A program made the position numbers and the translations under genes. A stretch of DNA of 64,000 nt from an uncultured Flavobacteriales bacterium (GTDB taxonomy: Bacteria; Bacteroidota; Bacteroidia; Flavobacteriales_D; Crocinitomicaceae). Shown here piece by piece: positions 18,692 to 27,751 of this stretch (within the stretch, counting starts at the first letter, position 1; every line of letters begins with the position of its first letter). The stretch spans positions 1 through 64,000 of the forward strand of contig CALJKJ010000004.1 in assembly GCA_937973685.1 (NCBI GenBank). Reading direction: 5' to 3'. The notes beneath the pieces are model-generated. The model ran no database searches. It saw nothing but the letters and a program-made list of their open reading frames with translations, and was not told the DNA's origin.

Positions 18692-19720
18692 TTATTCTAC
18701 CCAAACTTTTGCTCCTTCGGAACAATTGGTACACATATCAATATCATTTCTGTTGGCTAGAATTTGCTGCCTAAATTGCGTGTAAGTTTCACCTTTCCAA
18801 AGCGTTTCAAACGATTCGTTTGTTATCTCTCCCATTGGATGGAGTGCATCTTTATCAAAACAACACGGAACGACTTTGCCGTCCCAAGTGATTACACTTG
18901 ATGACCACATGCGCCAACAATGATTGCCTCCGTGGTATTTTACACGGTATGTACCATCTTTTTTCCGAACATATCTTGAGTATTTTGCTGTTGTCGGCAT
19001 GAGTTCGTTTCCATTTTCAAAATCATAAAATTGAGCTGATTTAAAGCGCACATCATTTACGCCCAACGATTTTGCCAATGCTGTGATGGCTTCAATTTGG
19101 TCCTCGTTGGTTTTTAAAACAAGGCATTGAAAAATCAAATAAGGTGTAGTTGAACGAAGTTCTTTTTTTGCTGCGACAAGTGCTTTGGTTGCTGCAATTA
19201 CTTTGGCAAGTTCACCGTCAACTCTGTATGATTCATAGGTCGCTTGCGTAATTCCGTCAATTGATATAATCAAACGATCTAGTCCAGATGAAACAATTTC
19301 TTTTGCTTTTTCTGTTGTAATAAAATGTCCATTAGTCGATGTAGCGGTATAAATATTGGCCGCTTTTGCAGTCGTTATCAATCGCAAGAATTGCGGGTGT
19401 AAAAAAGGTTCGCCTTGGAAGTAATAATTGATGTAAAAGACACTTTTTTTGAGCGAATGAATGACCTTTTCATGAAATGCCAAGTCTATTTTTCCTGTTG
19501 GTCGTGAAAATGATTTCAACCCGCTGGGACAAGCAGGACAACTCAAATTACACGCAGTTGTCGGTTCGATACTTAGTGCAAATGGCATGCCTTTGTGGCG
19601 TTTAGTAACGTTCCATTTCGTTAACCAAAATGAACAATAAAGGTGCAATAAATTGGAAAATCGTCCAAACGTGAGCGTGCGCATAATTTGTTTGATGTCT
19701 TGTAGTTTGGACCAATTCAT
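18692..19720 (-). CDS. Radical SAM protein with SPASM domain
   Basis: This 342-residue radical S-adenosylmethionine enzyme has the [4Fe-4S] motif CNLSCPACPSG (CxxxCxxC) at about residue 57. The C-terminal SPASM region has cysteines in NHCWRM, VVPCCFDKD and DMCTNCSEG for auxiliary clusters. SPASM proteins modify peptides or act on small metabolites or sugars. No precursor-peptide gene is seen next to it, so the substrate is unknown. It is upstream of fumarase on the same strand, 90 bp away, but fumarase seems to have its own promoter box. The start is an ATG at the end of a 100-bp divergent intergenic region shared with the DUF5686 gene. Confidence 0.9.
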   Translation of the reverse strand: MNWSKLQDIKQIMRTLTFGRFSNLLHLYCSFWLTKWNVTKRHKGMPFALSIEPTTACNLSCPACPSGLKSFSRPTGKIDLAFHEKVIHSLKKSVFYINYYFQGEPFLHPQFLRLITTAKAANIYTATSTNGHFITTEKAKEIVSSGLDRLIISIDGITQATYESYRVDGELAKVIAATKALVAAKKELRSTTPYLIFQCLVLKTNEDQIEAITALAKSLGVNDVRFKSAQFYDFENGNELMPTTAKYSRYVRKKDGTYRVKYHGGNHCWRMWSSSVITWDGKVVPCCFDKDALHPMGEITNESFETLWKGETYTQFRQQILANRNDIDMCTNCSEGAKVWVE

Positions 19721-19820
19721 GGCACGAATTTAGCTAAGTATCAGCAAACATTCAATTAAATTAAAAGCTTTTGTAACTTTAATTGCTTTTAGAAGTCTTT
19801 ATACAAAGAACATTAATTTT

Positions 19821-22220
19821 ATGCTGCGCTATTTACTACTCACATTTGGACTCATTTCTTTTGTTTTTTCCTATGCGCAACGCATTCAAGTGCTTGAAAC
19901 TGAAACATCCAATTCCATTCCGTTTGTCAAAATTTATCCGTTCAATGGGCAACCTTTTTTAGCCGATATCGATGGTTTTTTCACCCTTCCGCCAGACTGT
20001 CAATCATTTACGCTTCGGATGAATGAATATGCAGACACAACAATTGCGTATGATTTCCAACAACAGGTTTATTTGCGCGCCTTGGGAACTTCTATTGATG
20101 AGGTAACCATTCAACCAGGAATTAATCCTGCAGAGCGTATCATGGAACTTGCGATACAAAACAGAAAGAAAAATCACCCAATGAGTGACCTTTCTTTTCA
20201 ATACACAAGTTATAGCAAATTGGTTATTACGATTAATCCGGATGCATTAGCCGCTATTCCAGATACGACAACAGATTCATCATTGATATCAATGCGTGCC
20301 TTTTTTAATAAACAGTATTTGTTTTTAATGGAGAGTACTACTGAAAAATCATTTGAGCCGCCATTTCGTGAAAAAGAAGAAATAACTGCTTACAAAGTAT
20401 CAGGATTTACCAATCCACTTTTTTCAACCTTCGCTTCTGAATTGCAAACGTTTAATTTCTATGAAAATCAATTTTCCATTTTTGGTAAATCTTATATCAA
20501 TCCGCTTGCTTTTGGCGGCGTAAGAAGGTATTTGTTTATTTTAGAAGATCAAACAATCAACGGAATTGGCGATACAACTTTTACCATTCGTTTTCGTCCA
20601 CGCTTGGGCAAGAACTTTGATGGTTTGAAAGGAGTTTTGTATATCAATTCCCAAGGATATGCGCTCGAAAAAGTTATGGTTGAGCCTGCTTTAGAAGATA
20701 AATCACAGCCCGTAGCACCAAAAGTTGTTCAAGAATACGCATTCATCAATCAAAAGAAATGGTTTCCTGTGAAACTGTCAACCGAAGTAATTTTTAATTC
20801 CATTGTTTTCGAAAAAGATTTAAAAGACGCGTATGCTATTGGTAAAGGCACAACCTATATCGATCAAATAAAATTGGGAGCAGATTTGAAAGATGTGCGT
20901 TTCAATGCAGCTACGGTTGTGACGAAAGACGATGCGGGTGAAAAAGATAGTGTACATTGGCAACAAACGCGCAAATACGAATTATCGGAAAAAGAACAGA
21001 ACACCTATAAAATAATTGATAGTCTTGGTAAGGCAGAAAATTTTGAAAAGGTGCTAAGTGTTTTTTCAACGCTTGCTGAAGGAAAGTTGCAAACAGGATA
21101 CATACAATTTGATTTAGCGCGTTTGATTAATTTTAACGGTTACGAAGGTTTTCGCTTAGGTTTAGGAATTGAAACGAGTTCTAAGTTTTCAAAACGTTTT
21201 CTTGTTGGTTCGTATGTTGGCTATGGTTTCAAGGATAAGCAATTGAAATATGGCGGTTATGGCACCATCAAAATTAATAAAACTCATTTCGTTAATGCGC
21301 ACATTCGCTTTCAAGATGATGTATTTGAACGTGGTGGAACTAGTTTTTATAGTTTGGAGAAAAAGCTTGAAAGCAGCACTTATTACCGCAATTTATATAT
21401 TCAAAACATGGAAAGACAGCGTTTGGCTGAAATCGGTCTGTCTGCTTATTTGACTCCAAATCTCAAAATTTATACTGGAATAAATTACCAACGCATCTAC
21501 TTGTTAGATAATTATTCTATCCAGTTAGCCCCAACCTTTTCGACGCTTGCTTCTCCATTTGAAGTTGCAGAAACTGTTGTGGAATGTATTTGGAAAATAG
21601 GGGATAAGGTAAAATACATTGGAGAAAAACGAATTTCAACAGTGTCAAAATGGCCGACTATACGTGCAAAAGCCGCCTTTTCTATTCCCTCTATTTATCA
21701 ATCAACACTCCATTACCAACGTTATGCAATGGACATTTACCAAACGATTCCAATTCGCGGAACAGGAAATTTCTCATACTTAGTTTCATTAGGTCATCTT
21801 GTAGGTGAAGTGCCACTGTATTTGAGTTTTGTTGCTCCAGGTACTGGTGGTGAGTGGAATTTAAGCGTAGCAAATACTTTTGAGACCGTAAAACCTTCAT
21901 CTTTTTACAATACAAGCATAGCAAGTAATTTCATGCGCTTTAGCTTCAAAAAAATAAAAACAGGTGTGAAGTGGACAAGTCCTCAAGTTAATTTACATCA
22001 TGCTATTGGATTTGGAACGTTTGACCAAAAAAGCGCACACAATTTTAATTTTCAATCCTTTTCTAAAGGATATTTTGAAGGAGGTGTTTTAATCAATAAT
22101 CTACTTAATATTTCAACCACCGGTTTGGGCATCGGTTGCTTCTACAATTACGGCGCTTATTCTTCAGCGAATGCGTTAGCTAACTTCATGTTTAAATTTG
22201 GTTTAACTAGCAATTTTTAA
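19821..22220 (+). CDS. DUF5686 outer-membrane protein with carboxypeptidase-like N-domain
   Basis: This 799-residue protein has a signal peptide (MLRYLLLTFGLISFVFSYAQ), a short carboxypeptidase-regulatory-like (peptidase-associated) beta-sandwich at about residues 20-95, then the DUF5686 region with the conserved 'AIQNRKKNHPMSDLSFQY' entry. The last about 350 residues have alternating aromatic/glycine beta-strand patterns ending in Phe (FGLTSNF), as in beta-barrel outer-membrane proteins. I infer an outer-membrane location. The function of the family is not defined. It is divergent from the radical SAM gene and convergent with murI. Confidence 0.85.
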   Translation: MLRYLLLTFGLISFVFSYAQRIQVLETETSNSIPFVKIYPFNGQPFLADIDGFFTLPPDCQSFTLRMNEYADTTIAYDFQQQVYLRALGTSIDEVTIQPGINPAERIMELAIQNRKKNHPMSDLSFQYTSYSKLVITINPDALAAIPDTTTDSSLISMRAFFNKQYLFLMESTTEKSFEPPFREKEEITAYKVSGFTNPLFSTFASELQTFNFYENQFSIFGKSYINPLAFGGVRRYLFILEDQTINGIGDTTFTIRFRPRLGKNFDGLKGVLYINSQGYALEKVMVEPALEDKSQPVAPKVVQEYAFINQKKWFPVKLSTEVIFNSIVFEKDLKDAYAIGKGTTYIDQIKLGADLKDVRFNAATVVTKDDAGEKDSVHWQQTRKYELSEKEQNTYKIIDSLGKAENFEKVLSVFSTLAEGKLQTGYIQFDLARLINFNGYEGFRLGLGIETSSKFSKRFLVGSYVGYGFKDKQLKYGGYGTIKINKTHFVNAHIRFQDDVFERGGTSFYSLEKKLESSTYYRNLYIQNMERQRLAEIGLSAYLTPNLKIYTGINYQRIYLLDNYSIQLAPTFSTLASPFEVAETVVECIWKIGDKVKYIGEKRISTVSKWPTIRAKAAFSIPSIYQSTLHYQRYAMDIYQTIPIRGTGNFSYLVSLGHLVGEVPLYLSFVAPGTGGEWNLSVANTFETVKPSSFYNTSIASNFMRFSFKKIKTGVKWTSPQVNLHHAIGFGTFDQKSAHNFNFQSFSKGYFEGGVLINNLLNISTTGLGIGCFYNYGAYSSANALANFMFKFGLTSNF

Positions 22221-22236
22221 GCTGAAAACCGAGGAA

Positions 22237-23061
22237 TTATAGGTGAATACTTGTTGCTTCAATAGTCGTGTCCATCAGTCGACTTGCTTTTTCATTAAAA
22301 ACAACAGCATTTTCAGTTGTCAGGAATTGTGTGGAACCATTTTGAGTACAACTCTCAGCTATTTCGGGATGTCTTGCTAAATAGGAAACTAAACTAGCAG
22401 CAACAATAGCTCCTTGTGAAATTACTTGGATGTTACTCGGTAATTTTGATTCAATTACGGATTGTAAAATAGGGTAGTGCGTACAACCTAATAAAATAGT
22501 ATCGATTTTTTCGTCTTTCGCTAACAGTAAATCAATGTCTTGTTGGATGAAAAAATGTCCGCCTTCCGAGGTATATTCATTGTTTTCAACCAATGGGACC
22601 CACATGGGACATGCGTGTTGATTGACCTTTAAATCGGGAGCAAATTTCGCCAATTCAATGCGATAACTTTCAGATTTAACCGTTCCTTCGGTTGCTAATA
22701 TGCCAACATGTTTGCTGTTAGAATAACTTTCCAACGCTTCTGCGCTCGGTCTAATAACGCCAAGAACACGTTTGTTTGGAGCAGTTACAGGTAAGTTTTT
22801 TTGTTGTATCGAGCGAAGTGCTTTAGCTGAAGCGGTGTTACAAGCTAAGATTACCAAAGAACATCCACGATCAAAAAGGGCTTGTACAGCTTCCCACGTA
22901 TAATCGTAGATGACATCGAAACTTCTGTTTCCGTATGGAGCGCGTGCATTATCACCAAGGTATAAATAATCGTATTGCGGCAAGGCTTGCTGAATTTCCT
23001 TTAAAATAGTTAATCCACCATAGCCAGAATCGAAAACACCAATTGGACCAGTTACTTCCAT
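22237..23061 (-). CDS. murI: Glutamate racemase
   Basis: This enzyme converts L-glutamate to the D-glutamate used in peptidoglycan precursors. The 274-residue protein has FDSGYGGLT (about residues 10-18), the first catalytic Cys in ACNTASAKA (about 74) and the second in LLGCTHYPIL (about 190), so the active site is complete. Only one Met precedes the FDSGYGG strand, so the ATG at 23061 is secure. A -33/-7 promoter lies directly upstream, with the -7 box ending 4 nt before the ATG, predicting a leaderless or near-leaderless mRNA. Confidence 0.96.
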   Translation of the reverse strand: MEVTGPIGVFDSGYGGLTILKEIQQALPQYDYLYLGDNARAPYGNRSFDVIYDYTWEAVQALFDRGCSLVILACNTASAKALRSIQQKNLPVTAPNKRVLGVIRPSAEALESYSNSKHVGILATEGTVKSESYRIELAKFAPDLKVNQHACPMWVPLVENNEYTSEGGHFFIQQDIDLLLAKDEKIDTILLGCTHYPILQSVIESKLPSNIQVISQGAIVAASLVSYLARHPEIAESCTQNGSTQFLTTENAVVFNEKASRLMDTTIEATSIHL

Positions 23062-23065
23062 GCAT

Positions 23066-23097
23066 CAAATGTAAGCAACGATTATCATTTACCCAAA
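23066..23097 (-). promoter_or_regulatory. Promoter of murI (TTTG-N20-TACATTTG), 4 nt from the ATG
   Basis: On the minus strand, TTTG (23097-23094), a 20-bp spacer and TACATTTG (23073-23066) match the Bacteroidota consensus. Only four bases separate the -7 box from the ATG. The -33 element lies within the 3' end of the upstream dioxygenase gene. Confidence 0.72.
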
Positions 23098-23967
23098 TTG
23101 AACAGAAGTCATGTTCAATGAGCCCGCTACTAATTCATCGTTAAAAAATGAAAGTTCTTCTTTTTTATCGGATAATCCCAAATTATAAATGAGAGGTAAA
23201 TAATGGTCTGGTGTTGGAATTGCTAGTTGTACACTGTTACCTAATTTTTGATAATCAATTAGTGCTTGGTGATTACGGTCGTTAATTAATTTTTTAAATA
23301 ATTCATGCGCTTCAATCGCCCAGTCATAACCATAACCAACCTGGTTGAGCTTATCCCACGCTACACGACCTAAATTGTGCACCATATTTCCACTACCAAT
23401 TATTAATACGCCGCGTTTACGTAAGGCTTTTAATTCCTGTGCCAACGCATAATGATAAGCGGCTGGTTTTGAAAAATCAATACTTAATTGTAAAACGGGA
23501 ATTTTAGCATCCGGATACATGTGTCTTACAACTGTCCATGTTCCATGATCCAAGCCCCACTCGTGATCTAGCCCAACTGTGGTTGAATGGATTAAATCTT
23601 TGGTTTCATGCGCGATTTTCGGGGAACCTGGCGCTGGATATTGCACATCAAATAAAGCTTGTGGGAAACCACCAAAATCATGTATCGTTTGTGGGAAGTC
23701 CATCGCTGTAATGTGGGTTCCATTTGTCAACCAATGAGCGGAAATGACTAATACAGCTTTTGGATCAGGCAAATGTTCCACTTGTTTTTTCCATTGCCTA
23801 GAGAATGAATTATTTTCAATACCATTCATAGGTGAACCATGACCGATAAACAAAACGGGAAAAGTATAATCGACTTCTCCAAGTTGATTTTTAAGTGAAA
23901 TTGCTGAAGACAATCCACCAAGTGCGGCAAATCCTAACATTGATTTTACAAAAGTTGAACGTTCCAT
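23089..23967 (-). CDS. DODA-type class III extradiol dioxygenase family protein
   Basis: This 292-residue member of the 4,5-DOPA dioxygenase (YgiD/DODA) family is a single-metal enzyme group that cleaves catechol-type rings. It contains FIGHGSPMNGIENN near residue 40, VISAHWLTNG near 75 and 'LIIGSGNMVHNLGRV' near 190, with the His residues expected for metal binding. It has an N-terminal extension with a hydrophobic segment (SMLGFAALGGLSSAISL), possibly a signal or anchor sequence, unlike the cytoplasmic E. coli protein. I chose the ATG at 23967: an alternative ATG at 23985 falls inside a -7 box (23983-23990). The physiological substrate is unknown. Confidence 0.87.
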   Translation of the reverse strand: MERSTFVKSMLGFAALGGLSSAISLKNQLGEVDYTFPVLFIGHGSPMNGIENNSFSRQWKKQVEHLPDPKAVLVISAHWLTNGTHITAMDFPQTIHDFGGFPQALFDVQYPAPGSPKIAHETKDLIHSTTVGLDHEWGLDHGTWTVVRHMYPDAKIPVLQLSIDFSKPAAYHYALAQELKALRKRGVLIIGSGNMVHNLGRVAWDKLNQVGYGYDWAIEAHELFKKLINDRNHQALIDYQKLGNSVQLAIPTPDHYLPLIYNLGLSDKKEELSFFNDELVAGSLNMTSVQFG

Positions 23968-23982
23968 GAACGGTGTTTCTTG

Positions 23983-23990
23983 CAAAGATA
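23983..23990 (-). promoter_or_regulatory. -7 box upstream of the DODA-type dioxygenase gene
   Basis: On the minus strand this reads TATCTTTG, 15 nt before the chosen ATG (23967). No clear -33 partner is seen. Its position argues against the upstream ATG at 23985. Confidence 0.45.
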
Positions 23991-24030
23991 CATAATTATA
24001 TTTACCAGGGTATATAAATCAGGTGAAATT

Positions 24031-24056
24031 AAAAAAGGGACCGAAGTCCCTTTAAA
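24031..24056 (-). terminator. Intrinsic terminator with UUCG tetraloop, end of the bamA-skp operon
   Basis: On the minus strand the RNA folds as AAAGGGAC-UUCG-GUCCCUUU followed by further U residues. This is an 8-bp stem closed by the extra-stable C(UUCG)G tetraloop. It lies 19 bp after the stop of the downstream skp-like gene. Confidence 0.92.
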
Positions 24057-24074
24057 AATATGTGATAAGTTGTA

Positions 24075-24593
24075 TTATTTTTTGCTTGCTTCAGCATCTA
24101 ATTTCAATAATTCAACGATTACTTCATTTGTAATATCAATTCCTCCAGCCGAGTACAAAGTTGTTGTCTCATCGATAACGTAATTTAATTTTTTAGCAAC
24201 TGAAATATTGTTCACCGCTTTTTTAACCAAATCCAATGTTTTTTTGTTCAATTCACCAGATAAAATTTGTAACTGTTGGTCAATTTCTTGTTGACGTTGC
24301 TCCAAATTTTGTTGCATGCGTTGAATTTTTTGTTGCTCGAATTGATCAACAGTAGGCGATAACGTAGCTTTTTTTGCCATGTAAACTTGGTAAGCAGCTT
24401 GAACAGCACTGTCCATATCGCGTAATTCTTTGATACCTGCAGCTTCTAATTGATTGATTTCTTTGATTGCTGCTTTGCGTGATGGCATTGTATCCAATAA
24501 CTTTTGTGAGTTAACGTGAGCAATTTTTGTTTGTGCACTTGCAGAAGCGATAGCGCCCAATGCAATTACGATAGCGAAAATTAATTTTTTCAT
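24075..24593 (-). CDS. OmpH/Skp-family periplasmic chaperone (second copy)
   Basis: This 172-residue Skp-like protein carries unfolded outer-membrane proteins across the periplasm to the BAM complex. It has a signal peptide (MKKLIFAIVIALGAIASASAQ), a short strand (TKIAHVNSQKLLDTMPS), a long Gln/Glu-rich coiled coil at about residues 45-125 (the tentacle arms of Skp) and a final 'LNYVIDETTTLYSAGG' core strand. It is the last gene of the run uppS, bamA, skp, skp and lies 32 bp after its paralogue. The strong UUCG terminator follows. Confidence 0.92.
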   Translation of the reverse strand: MKKLIFAIVIALGAIASASAQTKIAHVNSQKLLDTMPSRKAAIKEINQLEAAGIKELRDMDSAVQAAYQVYMAKKATLSPTVDQFEQQKIQRMQQNLEQRQQEIDQQLQILSGELNKKTLDLVKKAVNNISVAKKLNYVIDETTTLYSAGGIDITNEVIVELLKLDAEASKK

Positions 24594-24625
24594 TGTTGTT
24601 GTTTGTTTTTAGATATACTTGTTAA

Positions 24626-25141
24626 TTATTTCGAGGTTACCCCCAACTCTTTTAATACCTCGTTACTTAGGTCAAATTTACTGTCTGCAAATATAAGATT
24701 ACTTTGATTTGCTTTGTCGAAGATAAAACTATAATTTCTTTTTGAGGCAATAGCTTGCATTGCTTCGTATATTTTATCCTGTATCGGCTTGATCAATTCC
24801 TGTCTTTTTTGGAAATAATCACCGTTTACTCCAAAACGTGTTTTCTGCATTTGCATGGCTTCCGATTCCAAAGTTGCGATTTCTTCTTCGCGTTTCTTTT
24901 TCTCATCTGCAGGTAATAAATCTTCTTCACGTAGAAAATTATTCTTTTTTATTTTGATTACTTCATAGCGTTCTTCAATTTCTTTGGTCCAACGATCAGC
25001 TAATTTATCCAAGCGCTCTTTTGCGTCCTTGTATTCTGGTAATTTATTCAAAATGTACTCTGAATCAATAAAACCATACTTCTGTGCTGAACTGGCAAAT
25101 GCTATGCCAAAAATCATCAATATGCCTAATAGTACTTTCAT
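24626..25141 (-). CDS. OmpH/Skp-family periplasmic chaperone (first copy)
   Basis: This 171-residue paralogue of the following gene has a signal peptide (MKVLLGILMIFGIAFASSAQ), the core strand KYGFIDSEYILNKLPEY, a long charged coiled coil at about residues 40-130 (Lys/Glu-rich rather than Gln-rich) and a C-terminal core 'NYSFIFDKANQSNLIFAD'. It lies 51 bp downstream of bamA, as in many Bacteroidota. Tandem Skp-like genes are usual there; whether the two form homo- or hetero-trimers cannot be told from sequence. Confidence 0.92.
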   Translation of the reverse strand: MKVLLGILMIFGIAFASSAQKYGFIDSEYILNKLPEYKDAKERLDKLADRWTKEIEERYEVIKIKKNNFLREEDLLPADEKKKREEEIATLESEAMQMQKTRFGVNGDYFQKRQELIKPIQDKIYEAMQAIASKRNYSFIFDKANQSNLIFADSKFDLSNEVLKELGVTSK

Positions 25142-25192
25142 TACTTGTTAAATCAAATCTATGGAACGACGAATATACAATATTTATTGTGA

Positions 25193-27748
25193 TTACAATT
25201 CCCCTAAATTCATACCAATAGTAAAGCTAAATTTACCGTAGTATCCTTTTTGGTCAATCATTTTATCTGATTCTAGTCCGTATCCTGATGAATGTGGGTC
25301 TAATTTATCGAAACCAAATCCGTAATCCAATCCAAGCATTCCAAACATAGGCAAGAAAATTCGAATACCCATTCCTGCAGTTCGTTTTACATTGAATGGA
25401 TTGAATTTACGGAAATCAGTAAACGTATTACCTGCTTCTGCAAATGCTAACACAAAGAAAGTTGCTTGCGGGTTTAATGAAATTGGATAGCGTAATTCCA
25501 TGGTATATTTTGCAATTAATGGGTCACCTCCTGTCGATGAAAGCGAATTGTCATTGTAACCTCTTAATGCAATGATTTCACGACCTCCAAATTGGTTAAC
25601 ACCAGACAAACCACTTCCTCCTAGTGTAAAACGTTCAAATGGCGTTAGTCCTTTAGCGCTGTTATACGAACCCATTAATCCAAAACCAAAACGAGGTGAA
25701 ATGACTAATTTTTTATCTTTTGTCAAAGGAAAATAGAATTCACCCGTAAATTTTAGTTTGAAATATTCCAAATAACGATAACGATCTTGAGCAGTGGCAT
25801 AATCATCAGGTTTATTATCCATCAATGAGTATGGTAATGTTGCTTTTGCTGTAAATGATAGTTTAGAACCTTCTGCAGGATAAATTGGTGAATTTACCGA
25901 ATTACGCTGTAAAGAGTATTTTAATGCAATATCATTTGCGTATCCGTTTGCGAAATTAGGGAACAATTGCGGGTAATTTTGAACGTCATAATACTGATAC
26001 GAAAGTTCGTAGTAAGCACTAAAGTAATCATCCGGGAATTTTTTTCTACGACCTAAACCTATTCCAGCACCAGTGATTCCGACCCCTCTGTAGTTAGGAT
26101 TTGATTTTTGTAATGTACCTGTTTGAGAAAAAGAGGTATGACTGACGTAGAACGTAAACGAATTTGGTTTTTTTCCACCCATCCACGGTTCTGTAAACGA
26201 GAAGTTATAACCTTGGTAATAACGTCCATTCGTTTGTGCACGAATAGATAATCGTTGTCCATCACCAGTAGGAAGGGGAGACCATGCCTCTTTTTTAAAG
26301 GTGTTTTTGATGGAGAAATTACTAAAAGTCAATCCCAAGGTACCAATCACACGCCCTGCTCCATATCCACCGGACAATTCAATTTGGTCTGCTGATTTTT
26401 CTTCAACAGTATATTCAATATCAACTGTACCATCTTGTGGATTTGGGATAGGTAAGACTTGAAAACCTTGTTCGTTGAAATAACCCAATTGCGCAAGTTC
26501 ACGTTGTGTACGAATAATATCGTTTTTACTGAACAAATCCCCTGGTTTAGTTCGGATTTCACGACGGATAACGTGTTCGTTTGTTTTCGTATTTCCTTTG
26601 ATGATGATGTTGCGAACACGTGCTTCTTTTCCTTCAATGATTCGCATTTCATAATTGATATGGTTGTTATTCACACCTGTTTCAATTGCTTGAATGTTGA
26701 AGAACAAATACCCACGGTCCATATACAATGAAGAAATATCACGCCCATCTTGACTTTGATTTAATCGTTGATCAAGTAATGGTTTATCGTAACTATCATT
26801 GTATTTGATACCTAAAACTGTATCCAACATTCCATTTGAAAATTTGGTATTACCTAGCCAAGTAATTGTCCCGAAAAAATATTTTTCTCCTTCTACAAAT
26901 TTCAGGTAAATCCCCATGTGTTTATCATCAATCTGATAAATTGAATCTTTAACGATGGCAACATCACGCAAACCAGTTCCTTTTAGTTTATTCAGTACTG
27001 CTTCTTTATCTCTATCGTATGCTGTTGTATTGTATTTCGAACGTTTGTAAAAGCGCCACCAAGATTTTTGTTTGGTGTCTTTCATTGCTGCTTTTAATTT
27101 CCACATTGGGAGAGCTGTTGCACCATCTAATGTGATTTCTTTGATTTTTACTTTTTCACCTTTATTGATGTCGATGACAAAGATTTCTGAATTGTTTATG
27201 AGAGTGTCAACTACACGACTGATGGCAACTTTTACATTAGTATATCCTTTTTCTCTGAAGTATCCTTTGATTTTGTTTTGTGTTGTGAAAATAAGGTTTT
27301 CAGTAATTGTTTTACCGGATGACAATTTAATTTCTTCACGAACTTTATCAACTTCACGACGTGTAACGCCTTTGAATTTCATGCGGGACAACTTAGGTCT
27401 TGGCGTGAGTTTGATAACCAAATAGACTACTCCAGCAAATTCTTTCTCTGCTTCAATTGTTACCGATGAGAACAAGCCTTCTTCCCACAAGTTTTTAATA
27501 GCTTGGCTAATTTGGTCGCTTGGTAATGTAATTGGTTGTCCTTGACGTAAACCTGCAATTAATTTGATTGCTTGGTGGTCAAAATTATCGGCACCCTCTA
27601 CACGAATACCCCCCAATTCATATTTTTGTGGTGTTTCGTAATTAAAGTTTAATGTCGCTCCAATTGTAGTTGTTTTGGACAATGAATCATATTGAGCATA
27701 CCCAACAAACCCAATCAACAAAAAGAGTAGAGAAAGAAATTTCGTCAT
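25193..27748 (-). CDS. bamA: BamA, outer-membrane protein assembly factor
   Basis: This 851-residue Omp85-family protein inserts beta-barrel proteins into the outer membrane. It has a signal peptide (MTKFLSLLFLLIGFVGYAQ), a run of POTRA domains at about residues 40-440 (repeated motifs such as 'IKLSSGKTITENLIFTTQNKIKGYF' split over the domains, and 'GNTKTNEHVIRREIRTKPGD'), and a C-terminal 16-strand barrel with the conserved 'LRGY' motif (ALRGYNDN) of loop 6 and 'GLDYGFGFDK' near the end. The operon order uppS, bamA, skp, skp is typical for the phylum; bamA starts 3 bp after the uppS stop. Confidence 0.95.
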   Translation of the reverse strand: MTKFLSLLFLLIGFVGYAQYDSLSKTTTIGATLNFNYETPQKYELGGIRVEGADNFDHQAIKLIAGLRQGQPITLPSDQISQAIKNLWEEGLFSSVTIEAEKEFAGVVYLVIKLTPRPKLSRMKFKGVTRREVDKVREEIKLSSGKTITENLIFTTQNKIKGYFREKGYTNVKVAISRVVDTLINNSEIFVIDINKGEKVKIKEITLDGATALPMWKLKAAMKDTKQKSWWRFYKRSKYNTTAYDRDKEAVLNKLKGTGLRDVAIVKDSIYQIDDKHMGIYLKFVEGEKYFFGTITWLGNTKFSNGMLDTVLGIKYNDSYDKPLLDQRLNQSQDGRDISSLYMDRGYLFFNIQAIETGVNNNHINYEMRIIEGKEARVRNIIIKGNTKTNEHVIRREIRTKPGDLFSKNDIIRTQRELAQLGYFNEQGFQVLPIPNPQDGTVDIEYTVEEKSADQIELSGGYGAGRVIGTLGLTFSNFSIKNTFKKEAWSPLPTGDGQRLSIRAQTNGRYYQGYNFSFTEPWMGGKKPNSFTFYVSHTSFSQTGTLQKSNPNYRGVGITGAGIGLGRRKKFPDDYFSAYYELSYQYYDVQNYPQLFPNFANGYANDIALKYSLQRNSVNSPIYPAEGSKLSFTAKATLPYSLMDNKPDDYATAQDRYRYLEYFKLKFTGEFYFPLTKDKKLVISPRFGFGLMGSYNSAKGLTPFERFTLGGSGLSGVNQFGGREIIALRGYNDNSLSSTGGDPLIAKYTMELRYPISLNPQATFFVLAFAEAGNTFTDFRKFNPFNVKRTAGMGIRIFLPMFGMLGLDYGFGFDKLDPHSSGYGLESDKMIDQKGYYGKFSFTIGMNLGEL

Positions 27749-27751
27749 ATT

